Assembly: GCF_947241125.1 (NCBI RefSeq) | Contig: NZ_OX365700.1 | Span: 3,566,001-3,630,000 of the forward strand | Direction: 5' to 3' | Source: Nitrospira tepida | Lineage (GTDB): Bacteria > Nitrospirota > Nitrospiria > Nitrospirales > Nitrospiraceae | DNA: 64,000 nt | Shown: piece by piece, positions 8,406 through 16,961 of the stretch | Layout: each line of letters starts with the position of its first letter | Numbering within the stretch: the first letter of the stretch is position 1 | Position numbers and translations under genes: made by a program | Notes under the pieces: model-generated | Database searches by the model: none | What the model saw: the letters and a program-made list of their open reading frames with translations, nothing else | What the model was told of the DNA's origin: nothing

Positions 8406-10814
8406 TCAGTGAAGAGGCAGCCTGAGTCGGACCGCGGTCCCCCGCCCCGGCTCGCTCGCAATCGTCAATGTCCCCCGATATCCCCGAGCCCGTTCCCGCA
8501 TGCCCTGCAGGCCGAACGACTTGGGATCGGACAGGCGGACTTCCGGCACTCCTGCGCCGTTGTCCCACACTTCCAACAACAGATCGTCCCCGGCGGCCTC
8601 CAGCCGCACCTTGGCCTCGGTCGCCGCCGCATGCCGGGCCACATTGGTCAGCGCCTCCTGGCAGATGCGGAAGACCGCGGTGGCCTGGCCGCGCTCCACG
8701 TGGAGATCTTCGATCCCGGTGGCAAACGCGCACTTGATGCCGGTGCGCCGCGTGAAATCCCGGCATTGCCATTCGACCGCCGCCACCAGCCCCAGATCGT
8801 CCAAGACGCCCGGCCGGAGTTCCGCCACGATGCGTTGGACCGCGGTGATGGTGGCATCGATCTGCTGGGTCATGGATTGCACCTTGTCGGTCAACTTGGC
8901 GCGCTCGCGCGGGGCCAGGTCGCCCGTGACCAGCGTGCGGATGCGCGAGAGATCGAGCTTCAGGCAGGTGAGCCCGACCCCCAACTCGTCATGCAGCTCC
9001 CGCGCGATCCGGGTACGCTCATCTTCCCGCACCGCCTCCAGCTTGTGGGACAGGGTCCGCACCCCCTCAAGGGCCTGGTGCAATTCTTGTTCGGCCCGCT
9101 TGCGTCCCGTGATGTCGTGGATAATGCCGGTGAAGAATCGCCCGCTCGGGATCGTCCAGGTTGAGAGCGATAGTTCCAACGGAAATTCCGTTCCGTCTCG
9201 CTTGACGCCGATGAACTCGAACAGCGTGCCGCGCTCGGCCTCCGCCGGGGTCGCCCCTGCGCCCAACACGATCCGCCAATAGAGCGGATGGTGACGCTCG
9301 GCCAGGAGTCGCGTCATCGGCTGCCCAAGCAGGTCCGCACGGGCATAGCCGAACAGTTGCTCGGCGCCCCGGTTGCAAAAGACGATGGCGCCCCCGGCAT
9401 CCATGGTGATAATGCCGTCCTCGCTGGAATCGACGAAGGCCCGCAGTTGCTCTTCGCTTTTGCGCAGCGCCAGTTCCGCTTCCTTCCGCCGGCTGATGTC
9501 GCGAAACGTCACCACCGCCCCGACGATCCGGTCGTCTTCGAGAATGGGGGTGGAGGAATATTCGACCGGAAAGCCGGTTCCGTCCTTTCTCCAAAACATC
9601 TCATCGACGGAATGCTGGATCATCCCCTGGCGCAACGAGCGCATGACGGGGAACTCATCGGCGGTATCGTCCGTGCCGTCAGCCCGCGTCTGGCGCACCA
9701 GCTTCTGCATGGACCGGCCGATCAACTCAACCGCGCGCCACCCCAACAGGCTCGCCGCCGCCGGATTCGCGAAGGTGACGTTGCCATGGAGGTCCACCCG
9801 GCAGATCCCATCCCACGCTGAGTTCAGGAGAAGCTCGTAATCACGTCGCAACCGCTCCAGGTTGGCCTCATCCAGATCTCGCTGGATGACATCCGCGATC
9901 ACCGTCCGCTCGTGCACGGCCAACAACTGTTGCAACGTGCCCACCCGGGATTGCAGCAATGCGGCCGCCTGCTGATTGAATCGGCCGGTCCCGGCAGGCT
10001 CGACCGTGCACTTCTGATGACGATTGTGCCGCGAACCGGCGCTTTGATCGTGGGGCAATATTGCAAGCTTCACGCTCAAGGCCAGCGTGCGGAAGTGATC
10101 GGCCGTGTCGCTCGGAATCGGCACGTTCGCAAACAGGATGACGGCAAAGAGGTGGCCGGACGGCAAGATCCCGCCGAACCCCAAGACCGACCGAACGCCG
10201 TACCGCAAGACGAACTCGTCCTGCACCGGCACGAACGGGCTCTTTACGGCATCCGGCACGAAAAACACGTTATGGGTCCGTTCTTCCCAGTCGATGACCA
10301 GGTCGGAGCCGGGGGGCACGATCGACTCCAGGTTCACGCCGAACTGCCGGAGCAGTTGAGAGAACATGGGAAACTGGGACACGAACTGTTCGCTCACCAG
10401 CGGAATCGCGCGATACCGGCGCGACCGGTCCCGATCATTCCACTCCGCTTCCAGACCGGCGGTTCCCATGAGCGTGAGGCATTTCATCGCGTTCGACCTG
10501 GGCCGGCGGCCCAGCGCCTGGCTGGCGAGCTGGCGATCCGCCTCGCCCAACGACCCGTATTCCCGGGTCAAAAAACACCGGACCAGGACGCATTGCGGCA
10601 GTCCGGTGTGCCGATCGCAGAGATGGCTGTACAGGAATTGGGAGAGGTTCTGGGCAACTTCGTGCAGGCCGGGCGAGGACGGACCGAGCGCCCGCAACGC
10701 CACTCCGCACTCCGTCATGTCGCGGAGGGAAAAGGTCGTGAGATCGTACGTGCGACCGGCTGTCATGGCAGGATACCCCGCGGTAGGAGGCCGCCGCGCA
10801 GCGAGATCCGACAT
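8406..10814 (-). CDS. PAS-domain sensor histidine kinase, NarX/DegS type
   Basis: The 802-residue kinase has an N-terminal sensor region without clear membrane helices (1-260; contains the pattern FVPDAVKSPFVPVQDEFVLR and a GAF-like GVRSVLGFGG), a coiled linker, two PAS domains (about 325-445 and 455-570), a HisKA_3 dimerisation domain with H608 in ARELHDELG, and an HATPase domain with N-box QEALTNVARHA (719-729) and DNGAG (751-755). It should autophosphorylate and pass phosphate to the response regulator downstream. It looks cytoplasmic, so the signal is probably internal, perhaps redox or heme sensed by PAS. Start codon is uncertain: ATG 10814 and ATG 10766 both lack a clear ribosome site. 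Confidence 0.9.
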   Translation of the reverse strand: MSDLAARRPPTAGYPAMTAGRTYDLTTFSLRDMTECGVALRALGPSSPGLHEVAQNLSQFLYSHLCDRHTGLPQCVLVRCFLTREYGSLGEADRQLASQALGRRPRSNAMKCLTLMGTAGLEAEWNDRDRSRRYRAIPLVSEQFVSQFPMFSQLLRQFGVNLESIVPPGSDLVIDWEERTHNVFFVPDAVKSPFVPVQDEFVLRYGVRSVLGFGGILPSGHLFAVILFANVPIPSDTADHFRTLALSVKLAILPHDQSAGSRHNRHQKCTVEPAGTGRFNQQAAALLQSRVGTLQQLLAVHERTVIADVIQRDLDEANLERLRRDYELLLNSAWDGICRVDLHGNVTFANPAAASLLGWRAVELIGRSMQKLVRQTRADGTDDTADEFPVMRSLRQGMIQHSVDEMFWRKDGTGFPVEYSSTPILEDDRIVGAVVTFRDISRRKEAELALRKSEEQLRAFVDSSEDGIITMDAGGAIVFCNRGAEQLFGYARADLLGQPMTRLLAERHHPLYWRIVLGAGATPAEAERGTLFEFIGVKRDGTEFPLELSLSTWTIPSGRFFTGIIHDITGRKRAEQELHQALEGVRTLSHKLEAVREDERTRIARELHDELGVGLTCLKLDLSRIRTLVTGDLAPRERAKLTDKVQSMTQQIDATITAVQRIVAELRPGVLDDLGLVAAVEWQCRDFTRRTGIKCAFATGIEDLHVERGQATAVFRICQEALTNVARHAAATEAKVRLEAAGDDLLLEVWDNGAGVPEVRLSDPKSFGLQGMRERARGYRGTLTIASEPGRGTAVRLRLPLH

Positions 10815-10894
10815 TGCCGAACGGAAGGCAGTCTAAGGAAACCCCCTGAGCCTGTCAAGAAATCACGGCGCGAAACGGGCCGCTGTGGTATGCT

Positions 10895-11236
10895 GTGCGC
10901 GTGATTCACCGTGGACGCCCATCGAGCGTGCTGAGCCTCACAACATGGGCCGCCGCATTGGTCGCGTCGGCGATGCCGATGCCGCTCTCCGCGGCTGCGG
11001 GCGATCCTCCCTGCGACCGCTATCCCGAAGGCAGGCAAGCGGTGTGTCGGGCGATCTGGAAACAGCTCAATGACCAAGCCGTCGGGGAGATGGCCCGGTT
11101 CGGGCTCGAACAACAACGCCGACGGGATGCCGGGCAGATTACCGCCGAGCAGCATTTGGCCGAGAACATGGCGTTCATCAAGCAATCCACGCAGAACCGG
11201 CTGAAACGGCTCGAAGAGCGGATGGCGAAAGAATGA
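10895..11236 (+). CDS. Small exported protein of unknown function
   Basis: A 113-residue protein beginning with GTG at 10895. It has a signal peptide (TTWAAALVASAMPMPLSAAA) and a highly charged helical mature part rich in Arg, Glu and Gln with two cysteines near the mature start (CDRYPEGRQAVC). I do not recognise a family. A TATGCT box ends directly before the start codon, so transcript and translation starts may nearly coincide, but no matching -35 is seen. It is divergent from the sensor kinase and convergent with the bifunctional nuclease gene. Confidence 0.5.
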   Translation: MRVIHRGRPSSVLSLTTWAAALVASAMPMPLSAAAGDPPCDRYPEGRQAVCRAIWKQLNDQAVGEMARFGLEQQRRRDAGQITAEQHLAENMAFIKQSTQNRLKRLEERMAKE

Positions 11237-11239
11237 CGG

Positions 11240-11767
11240 TCAGAGTTCCTGCTTCTTGAACTCGGGCAGCACCTTCCCGGCCGACTCCAACAGATCCCGC
11301 CCGACAAGAATCGGCGCCTTGAAATGCACCGCCAGCGCGATTGAATCGGACGACCGGCTGTCGAACACCTTCTCCTCGCCGTTCACCGCCACCGTGAGCG
11401 CGCCATAATAGGTGCCGCCCTTGAGCGTGATGACGGTGCGCAGCACGCGGCCGCCGAACGCTTGCAGAATATTGTGCATGAGGTCGTGCGACATCGGCCG
11501 GGGCAGTTTCTCGCCCGTGAGCGCGCCGTGAATGGAGCCGGCGACGGTGGCATCCACGAAAATCGGAATGGCGCGGCCTTCAGCCAGCAGCAACACCACC
11601 GGGCCCTGCTCGGAGACCCGCACCCGCACGTCCGCAATTTCCACGAGTCGAGCGGGGTCGGTGGACTCTTCCGCCTGCACGGCCTGCCAGTCCGGCATCC
11701 CCATGAACACCGGCACGGCAACGGCCGACCACAACAGACCTGCGATTGCGACGGTTGGCCAGTTCAT
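11240..11767 (-). CDS. Exported bifunctional nuclease (BFN, DUF151) domain protein
   Basis: A 175-residue protein with an N-terminal signal peptide (about 1-30) followed by a BFN/DUF151 domain: AIPIFVDATVAGSIHGAL, RPMSHDLMHNIL and the closing DSRSSDSIALAVHFKAPI. The family is named after plant nuclease homologues; in bacteria the role is unclear, and an exported version is unusual. ATG 11767 is preceded by GGAGGGG, which itself comes from the end of the upstream hairpin repeat (11776-12010), so the repeat helps supply the ribosome site. The ATG at 11779 lies inside that site and is not favoured. Confidence 0.8.
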   Translation of the reverse strand: MNWPTVAIAGLLWSAVAVPVFMGMPDWQAVQAEESTDPARLVEIADVRVRVSEQGPVVLLLAEGRAIPIFVDATVAGSIHGALTGEKLPRPMSHDLMHNILQAFGGRVLRTVITLKGGTYYGALTVAVNGEEKVFDSRSSDSIALAVHFKAPILVGRDLLESAGKVLPEFKKQEL

Positions 11768-11775
11768 ACACCCCT

Positions 11776-12010
11776 CCATACCAACCTTGGTTGAACCGCC
11801 CGCTCTTTATCGCTGTATCGAATATGCTGCGGGCGGAGAAAACCCCTTAGCGCCTCTCTTGGTTCGGTTATTCCTGCTCTCACCTGGCTTCACTCGGCCC
11901 CCGGAGAAACGCCACCCAGTGATCCTCCTCGCTTTTTCCCCCATACCAACCTTGGTTGAACCGGCAACTCATCGGGCGAAGCCCCTCCATACCGAGCTTC
12001 GCTTGGGCGG
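11776..12010 (-). repeat. Hairpin repeat, copy A, in the leader of the DUF151 gene
   Basis: Read on the minus strand this region contains three units ending in CCAAGGTTGGTATGG or the variant CGAAGCTCGGTATGG (near 11776, 11941 and 11986). The gene-proximal unit has TTCTCC, then stem CCGCCCGC (11836-11829), a 25-base loop and GCGGGCGG (11803-11796), then the GGTATGG tail. The same arrangement occurs at 18378-18588 with different but still complementary stem bases. The last unit merges into the ribosome site of the 11767 gene. See the findings for the comparison. Confidence 0.75.
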
Positions 12011-12041
12011 TGGCCTTCTTCGTCCATCGGATCAACAGCGG

Positions 12042-12683
12042 CTATGCCCTCACAAAGGCATTGCTCCGTTGCTCCGTTCCGATATCCGTTTCAGGCCCGT
12101 GACCTGTCACGACGACCGTGTCTCCATCCAGCCGGTAGAGGCGTTCGCGGATGGACCGCTCAATGGCCTGAAAGTCGCCGCCCCATAAGTCCGTCCGCCC
12201 AATGGAACCGCGGAAGAGCGTATCTCCGGCCAACAACAACTGCTCGGTAGGCAAATGGAAACTCATGGAGCCGGGCGTATGGCCCGGCGTATGGATCGCG
12301 ACGCAGGCCAGCGTGCCGACCGCGAATTGCTCCTCATCCTTCAGCCAATAATCGGGCAGCGGAACCGGCGCATAAGGTACGCCGAACACCTCGCACTGCT
12401 CTTCCAACAATTCCCATAACCGGCGATCGTCCGGATGGAGGCAGAGCGACGCCCCGGTCGCCTGCTGCATGTCTCCGGACGCAAGAAAATGATCAAAGTG
12501 CGCGTGCGTGTGCAGGATGCGGGTCACGGTCAGGCCCAAGGCTCGCACTTCATGAAGGATCCGTTCCGGCGCTCCGCCCGGATCCACCACGACCGCCTGT
12601 TTGGTGTGCGGATCGCCGATGATCGAGCAATTGCAGCCCAAGGGCGGCACCGCGAACGTCCTGCGGATCATGGATGCGGACAT
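12042..12683 (-). CDS. MBL-fold metallo-hydrolase, glyoxalase II-like
   Basis: The 213-residue enzyme carries the metallo-beta-lactamase motif HTHAHFDH (58-65, ligands H60, H62, D64, H65), then HTPGHTPGS, GDTLFRGSIGRTD and a final GHGPETDIGTE. The last two blocks are typical of small glyoxalase II-like or persulfide-dioxygenase-like thioester hydrolases. Substrate is not determined. ATG 12683 has GGAGG five bases upstream and shares its A with the TAA stop of the preceding gene (TAATG), so it is translationally coupled to it. A hairpin repeat follows the gene. Confidence 0.88.
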   Translation of the reverse strand: MSASMIRRTFAVPPLGCNCSIIGDPHTKQAVVVDPGGAPERILHEVRALGLTVTRILHTHAHFDHFLASGDMQQATGASLCLHPDDRRLWELLEEQCEVFGVPYAPVPLPDYWLKDEEQFAVGTLACVAIHTPGHTPGSMSFHLPTEQLLLAGDTLFRGSIGRTDLWGGDFQAIERSIRERLYRLDGDTVVVTGHGPETDIGTEQRSNAFVRA

Positions 12684-13333
12684 TAGCTCCTCCCTTCGGG
12701 ATGGGCGACCCAGATCACGTCCGTGTCGAACAGCGTCCAGCCCCGCCCCTGCCGCCGCAACCAATGGAGAAACCCGGCTCCGGTCCCGTCCGGCCGTTCA
12801 TTGGCCACGTAGACCAAGGCTTGGTCCTCTTTGAGCGTCCAGGCAACCCGGGAAAAGGCCAGGCGATCGAGACGGGTTTCATCCTCCTGCGCCGGGCGTC
12901 TCCATGCGGCGAATGACGGCCCGAGGAACACGTCCGATTCCTCCGCCCCGCCGGGAGAAACGAATTGCACGCGCGCCCCGAACCGGAATTGCGGCTCCAA
13001 TCGGGACGGACGCTGGTTCTTCGCGATGAAATCCGCGATCAAATCGCGCGGCAACCGCCCGTCGAACGGCTGCTGCTCATCGAACCACCGCTCGCTCGGC
13101 GGAATCGGTTCGCCCGGATGGAGCCAGGCGAGGGTGAGGCGCTCGATCACCACGACGCGGGTCAGGCTCGTCAGAAACTTAGACTCGACAACCCTATCGT
13201 AGACAGGATACTCTTCAGCGGGCACGGACTCCCCATCCGCTCGCGAGATCCCGGTCGGCGCCGCGAGGAGCTGATCGCCCAACCCACGCACCATCAGGCA
13301 GAGACAGAGCATGACGACCGCTGTCAATCGCAT
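12683..13333 (-). CDS. Exported protein of unknown function
   Basis: A 216-residue protein with a signal peptide (MRLTAVVMLCLCLMVRGLG) and a mature domain with YPVYDRVVESKFLTS, LIADFIAKNQ and VFLGPSFAAW. The pattern of a pair of charged helices, a 'DFIAKNQ' segment and a C-terminal strand block recurs in uncharacterised secreted proteins of many bacteria; I know of no function. It is divergent from the coiled-coil lipoprotein (19 bases between starts) and coupled to the MBL hydrolase by TAATG. No strong ribosome site is seen before ATG 13333. Confidence 0.6.
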   Translation of the reverse strand: MRLTAVVMLCLCLMVRGLGDQLLAAPTGISRADGESVPAEEYPVYDRVVESKFLTSLTRVVVIERLTLAWLHPGEPIPPSERWFDEQQPFDGRLPRDLIADFIAKNQRPSRLEPQFRFGARVQFVSPGGAEESDVFLGPSFAAWRRPAQEDETRLDRLAFSRVAWTLKEDQALVYVANERPDGTGAGFLHWLRRQGRGWTLFDTDVIWVAHPEGRS

Positions 13334-13352
13334 AGTGAGAGCATAAGCTGCG

Positions 13353-14159
13353 ATGCCGCAGACCGTCAAACCCCCGCTCACAGAACCCAGCACCGCGCCG
13401 CAGCCGCCCCGAATCGACAGACCGACGTTCCGGGCCATTGGCCTTGTGCCGATAGCTCTGTGGCTCATCGCCACGGCCTGCAAACCGGACGACGCGCCCT
13501 TGAAGGCCGAGAACGAAGCCTTGCGGAAACAACTGGCCAGGCAGGAGTCCGTCTTGAATTCGCTGCAAGACGGCACCAAGGTCATGCAACAACAGATCGA
13601 CCTGCTCAACCAGGAACTGCGGGACGCCAAGAAAGAAACCCAGCGGGCGCACGACGAGACCGAGCGCGTCCGGGCCGAGGCCAAGGAAGCGACCCTGAAA
13701 TTCGAGGCCCAGGTGGCCCAGACCAAGAAGCTCTCCGCCGAGGTGCAGCGGACCGCAGCCGCCCAGGCCGCCTTTACCGTGCGCGCCGAGGAGAAGGGCG
13801 CGCAGGTTGAAGACCTTCCTCGTCCCTTCGCCCTGGTCGCGCGAGCCGCCGAGGAGGCGCTGGCGCGCAACGGGTACGCCATCCGAGTCAGCGTCAAAAC
13901 GGATCAGAAGGCCGTGTACGTGACCGAGCGCAAGGTGTCGCCGCCCACCTCCCTCGAAGCCTCCGGATTTCGGAATCAATTCCTGATCGCCCTCCAGATT
14001 CCTTCGGCCAGCGTCACCCGCCTGAGCGTGAAGGCGGAATTTGAAAAACTCGCCCAGGGCGGGCGCATTCTCACGGCCGGCCCGGACGAAACGGCCGAGA
14101 TCGAGCGGCGCCTCATCGCCGAAATCAGCAAGGCCGTCGCCGCCAAAGACAAGTTGTGA
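13353..14159 (+). CDS. Coiled-coil lipoprotein of unknown function
   Basis: The 268-residue precursor has a hydrophobic segment ending in LIATAC, placing the lipidated cysteine at C43. Residues 50-145 form a long coiled coil (repeated Lys/Glu/Gln heptads, QQQIDLLNQELRDAKKETQR), and a globular C-terminal half follows (about 155-265). This is the layout of periplasmic spacer proteins tethered to a membrane. The 42-residue lead before the cysteine is long, so a later start is possible. The gene overlaps the next one by four bases (GTGA), which suggests a shared job with the SUMF1-like protein. Confidence 0.6.
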   Translation: MPQTVKPPLTEPSTAPQPPRIDRPTFRAIGLVPIALWLIATACKPDDAPLKAENEALRKQLARQESVLNSLQDGTKVMQQQIDLLNQELRDAKKETQRAHDETERVRAEAKEATLKFEAQVAQTKKLSAEVQRTAAAQAAFTVRAEEKGAQVEDLPRPFALVARAAEEALARNGYAIRVSVKTDQKAVYVTERKVSPPTSLEASGFRNQFLIALQIPSASVTRLSVKAEFEKLAQGGRILTAGPDETAEIERRLIAEISKAVAAKDKL

Positions 14160-15049
14160 ACGGCCTCCGCGCCTTGCTGCCAGCCGTGATCCTGGCCGGC
14201 TTGGCGGTCGGCACGGCCGGCGCCCGTTCAGATGCCCGACCAGCCCCGCCCAAACAGGAACTCGCGCGCCATCTGGCATCGATCGCCGCCGTCGTGCGCC
14301 CCTCTCCCTCCGTGACCGTCGAAGAAGGCTGGTTCCTCATGGGGACTGTCAGAAAGGACGACGAGCCCTACGCGCTGGAGACACAGTTCGACGACACGGA
14401 ACTGCCGCAACATCGCGTCTGGCTCGATCGCTATCAGATCGACCGGGATGAAGTGAGCGTGGGAGAATACCTGGCCTTTCTCCGCCAGACCCGGCAACCG
14501 GTGTCGGACGAACTGCAACGGCTCCTCTGGCACGTCATCTCGGTCCACTCCATGCCGGATGTCGTGCTGGCCCGTTGGCCGGCCCTGTACGTGACCTGGC
14601 AGGAGGCGGCCGACTTTTGCCGCACACAGGGCAAACGGCTTCCGACGGAGGCTGAATGGGAAAAGGCCGCGCGCGGCGCTGACGGTAATCTATTTCCGTG
14701 GGGAGATCGTCCGCCGTCACCGGGTCTGGCGGTGTTCGGGCAGTATCATGTGCACGAGATCCCGCTCGTGGCCGCGGTGGACAGCGGGGAAGAGGGGCAA
14801 AGTCCGTATGGGGCCCGTCACATGGCCGGCAATATCGCCGAATGGGTGCAGGACTGGCTGGGATTCGACTATTACGCGGTCACGCCGGACCGCAATCCGC
14901 CTGGTCCGACTTCGGGCCGCTACAAGGTCGTGCGGGGCGGTTCGTGGAAAAGCAAGCCGATGATGCTCCGCACGGCGACACGCGGCGGGTCTTCGCCCGA
15001 TCAGCGCTCCGCCACCATCGGCTTCCGTTGCGCTGCGTCCGTCCCATGA
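14156..15049 (+). CDS. Exported SUMF1/FGE-sulfatase-fold protein
   Basis: A 297-residue protein with a signal peptide (about 1-22) and a formylglycine-generating-enzyme-like domain: GWFLMGTVRKDD, PQHRVWLDRYQIDRDEVSVG, KRLPTEAEWEKAARG, MAGNIAEWVQDW, VVRGGSWKSK and GFRCA. In other proteins this fold generates formylglycine or only binds ligands; the FGE active-site cysteine pair is not evident, so a non-catalytic or modified role is likely. The GTG start overlaps the upstream lipoprotein stop (GTGA). Its last 49 bases overlap the 3' end of the opposite-strand membrane protein gene. Confidence 0.8.
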   Translation: MNGLRALLPAVILAGLAVGTAGARSDARPAPPKQELARHLASIAAVVRPSPSVTVEEGWFLMGTVRKDDEPYALETQFDDTELPQHRVWLDRYQIDRDEVSVGEYLAFLRQTRQPVSDELQRLLWHVISVHSMPDVVLARWPALYVTWQEAADFCRTQGKRLPTEAEWEKAARGADGNLFPWGDRPPSPGLAVFGQYHVHEIPLVAAVDSGEEGQSPYGARHMAGNIAEWVQDWLGFDYYAVTPDRNPPGPTSGRYKVVRGGSWKSKPMMLRTATRGGSSPDQRSATIGFRCAASVP

Positions 15050-16149
15050 GAGGCCACGTTCCTGCTCCCTTTTCCTTCAATCAGCCCCGCCACGACCGCG
15101 CACTCCAGGCCGAACGGCAGGTAGCCCGCGTAGCCCAGAATCGGCATTTCGAACAGGTGACAGCATTGGACGTAGGGAATGGCATACTCCCAATGGGCGA
15201 GACTCTTCACGTTCCACAGCTCCCAGAAGAAGCCACAGACGAGGGCGGCAAAGGCCGGATGACAGACCGGACGCCAATCGCCGGTTCGCAAGCCGGATAA
15301 GATCGTGTCTTCTCCCCTGATCAGCGCCATCGACATCAAGAGGAGAAGCGGCGCCACCCAAACCAGCGGAAACAGATAATCCGGCCAGAGGCCGATGCCG
15401 AACAGACCGAGCGCAGCCGCGATCAGGCCCACCCATCCCGTGATCGGACGATTCACCCAGTCCCACTGCCACAGCCGGCGGAACGCCGCGTCGAATCTTG
15501 GCCAGGTCGAGAGCCACTCTGTCGTGCTCAAGACCGCGGGCAACACGGTGGAGAAGGGTAGAGTCGCGTACCAGATATACTCCCAGGCGGTCAGCTCCCA
15601 CACCGGCGGATAGTGCCAGTTCTCGACGAAGCGGTTGAGATATTCGAAGAACCACCAAAAGACGGCGCTGAGTGGAAACAGCCACAGAAAAAACCGAGGA
15701 CGGCTTCGCATCAGGCACTGTCGAGTCCGGGCCTCGGTCCAGGCATTGACGACCAGAATGTAGCCCAGCCAGAGCGGCGTGAAGGTATGGGCCTGCCAGG
15801 ACCCCATCCATTCGAACCGATTCCAGGCGACGATCCAGGCCAGCCCGGTCCACAGGAGTCCGACCCAGCCCCACCAGGGAAACGAGCGCGGGGCTTGTTC
15901 CGAATGAGACCGAGCCGGAGCGGCCAACAGGCGCCATAGGAAGGGGCCGACACAGAGGAGAATCGCCACCGCCAGCAGCGAGAACGCGATCCAAGAAAAG
16001 GGAGCCTGTGCGACGTCTTGAGTCCTGGGGGGAAATTCAAGGTAGGGTGCGAGCGGCCTGCCCGCCAGATGAACGCCTGCCAGCGGGAGCCCCAGAAGCA
16101 GCGCCGCCATGGCGGCGATTCGGCTGAGGTTACCCCGCACCGCGGACAC
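15001..16149 (-). CDS. Multi-pass membrane protein of unknown function
   Basis: The 382-residue protein has about nine hydrophobic segments and a charged C-terminal tail. Trp-rich motifs (FPLSAVFWWFFEYLNRFVENW, split here by a helix, and CGFFWELWNVKS) with acidic residues inside helices are conserved-looking, hinting at a transporter or lipid-modifying enzyme, but I do not recognise the family. It begins with GTG 16149 directly after the stop of the lipoprotein gene, so the two are coupled. The last 49 bases overlap the SUMF1-like gene tail to tail. Confidence 0.55.
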   Translation of the reverse strand: MSAVRGNLSRIAAMAALLLGLPLAGVHLAGRPLAPYLEFPPRTQDVAQAPFSWIAFSLLAVAILLCVGPFLWRLLAAPARSHSEQAPRSFPWWGWVGLLWTGLAWIVAWNRFEWMGSWQAHTFTPLWLGYILVVNAWTEARTRQCLMRSRPRFFLWLFPLSAVFWWFFEYLNRFVENWHYPPVWELTAWEYIWYATLPFSTVLPAVLSTTEWLSTWPRFDAAFRRLWQWDWVNRPITGWVGLIAAALGLFGIGLWPDYLFPLVWVAPLLLLMSMALIRGEDTILSGLRTGDWRPVCHPAFAALVCGFFWELWNVKSLAHWEYAIPYVQCCHLFEMPILGYAGYLPFGLECAVVAGLIEGKGSRNVASHGTDAAQRKPMVAER

Positions 16150-16956
16150 TCACGGCGCCAGTCGCGTTCGAGCCCAACGCCCTTTCAGGTTGTAGGCCGC
16201 CAGCTCGATCGCCTCGTCCGCAGCCAGGCTCCGCAAGAGGTCGTGAGCCTCGGCGTCATCCCGCGGGGCGGCGATGCGCTGCATCCGTCCGGACCGGCGA
16301 ATGACCGGATAGGCATTGGAGGTCAGTCGTCCCGCCAGTTGTTCCAGGGTGGAGAGCGTTCGGCCTTCCGACCTGGCGTGGACGGTGCCGGTCTTGGCAT
16401 CCACTAATGCCAGTTCAGCCAGGGCATGCTGGACCGTGCTGGAACCGGGCAAACGTCCCATGGCCCCGCCTCCTTCTTGCGTGCCGTCAAGGGGCAAGGT
16501 CGTGGCACTGGTCACCTCCACGCTCGAAATCACCGCGATCAGGAGGTGCTCGATCCCCTGCTCCCGGGCAAGCTGCTCCCAGGCGACGGACGCTTCACCG
16601 GCCTTGCGCACGGACGACGGGGCGACCTTGACGACAGCAAGCGGCAGCGCGCGGCTGATATGTTGTCGCGCCTGATCGGTCACGAACGCCAGCGCGCCCT
16701 CAGAGAGGGGTGGCGCGGATTCCGGGACGGCCACATCGTTGATCACCGCCAGCCCGACGCGAAGACCGGCCGGGAGTCCGGTCATCGTCGCGGCCTCCGG
16801 CTGCGTGGCTGTCCCAAGATAGGCATCGAGGCGAGGCGCAGGCGCGGAGACCCCGCAGCCGGAGACAGTGAATCCCGGAAGCGCCAGGATCAGGAACGCG
16901 GCTCCCCACCCCATCAAGCCGGCATGAGCGCAATAGATCTGATCCACCTCGAACAT
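16150..16956 (-). CDS. Lipoprotein of unknown function
   Basis: A 268-residue protein with a lipobox FTVSGC (C34). The mature part has a LRVGLAVINDVAVPESAP strand and a region resembling rhombosortase-like or outer-membrane-assembly lipoproteins (EQGIEHLLIAVISSVEV, ALAELALVDAKTGTVHARSEG), a pattern seen in periplasmic GNA1162-like proteins that build a nucleotide-free alpha/beta fold. The first 14 residues (MFEVDQIYCAHAGL) are unusual for a signal, so translation may start at ATG 16914. It starts 5 bases after the DUF5069 gene and is immediately followed by the membrane protein gene: a three-gene operon. Confidence 0.55.
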   Translation of the reverse strand: MFEVDQIYCAHAGLMGWGAAFLILALPGFTVSGCGVSAPAPRLDAYLGTATQPEAATMTGLPAGLRVGLAVINDVAVPESAPPLSEGALAFVTDQARQHISRALPLAVVKVAPSSVRKAGEASVAWEQLAREQGIEHLLIAVISSVEVTSATTLPLDGTQEGGGAMGRLPGSSTVQHALAELALVDAKTGTVHARSEGRTLSTLEQLAGRLTSNAYPVIRRSGRMQRIAAPRDDAEAHDLLRSLAADEAIELAAYNLKGRWARTRLAP

Positions 16957-16961
16957 CCTCG

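Noticed and set aside
11776-12010. Cyclic di-GMP riboswitch as the identity of the hairpin repeat
   Set aside because: The conserved GEMM core (CACGCACAGGG and the GGTAGCGGGG-type receptor parts) is absent; the hairpin with GGTATGG tail does not match.
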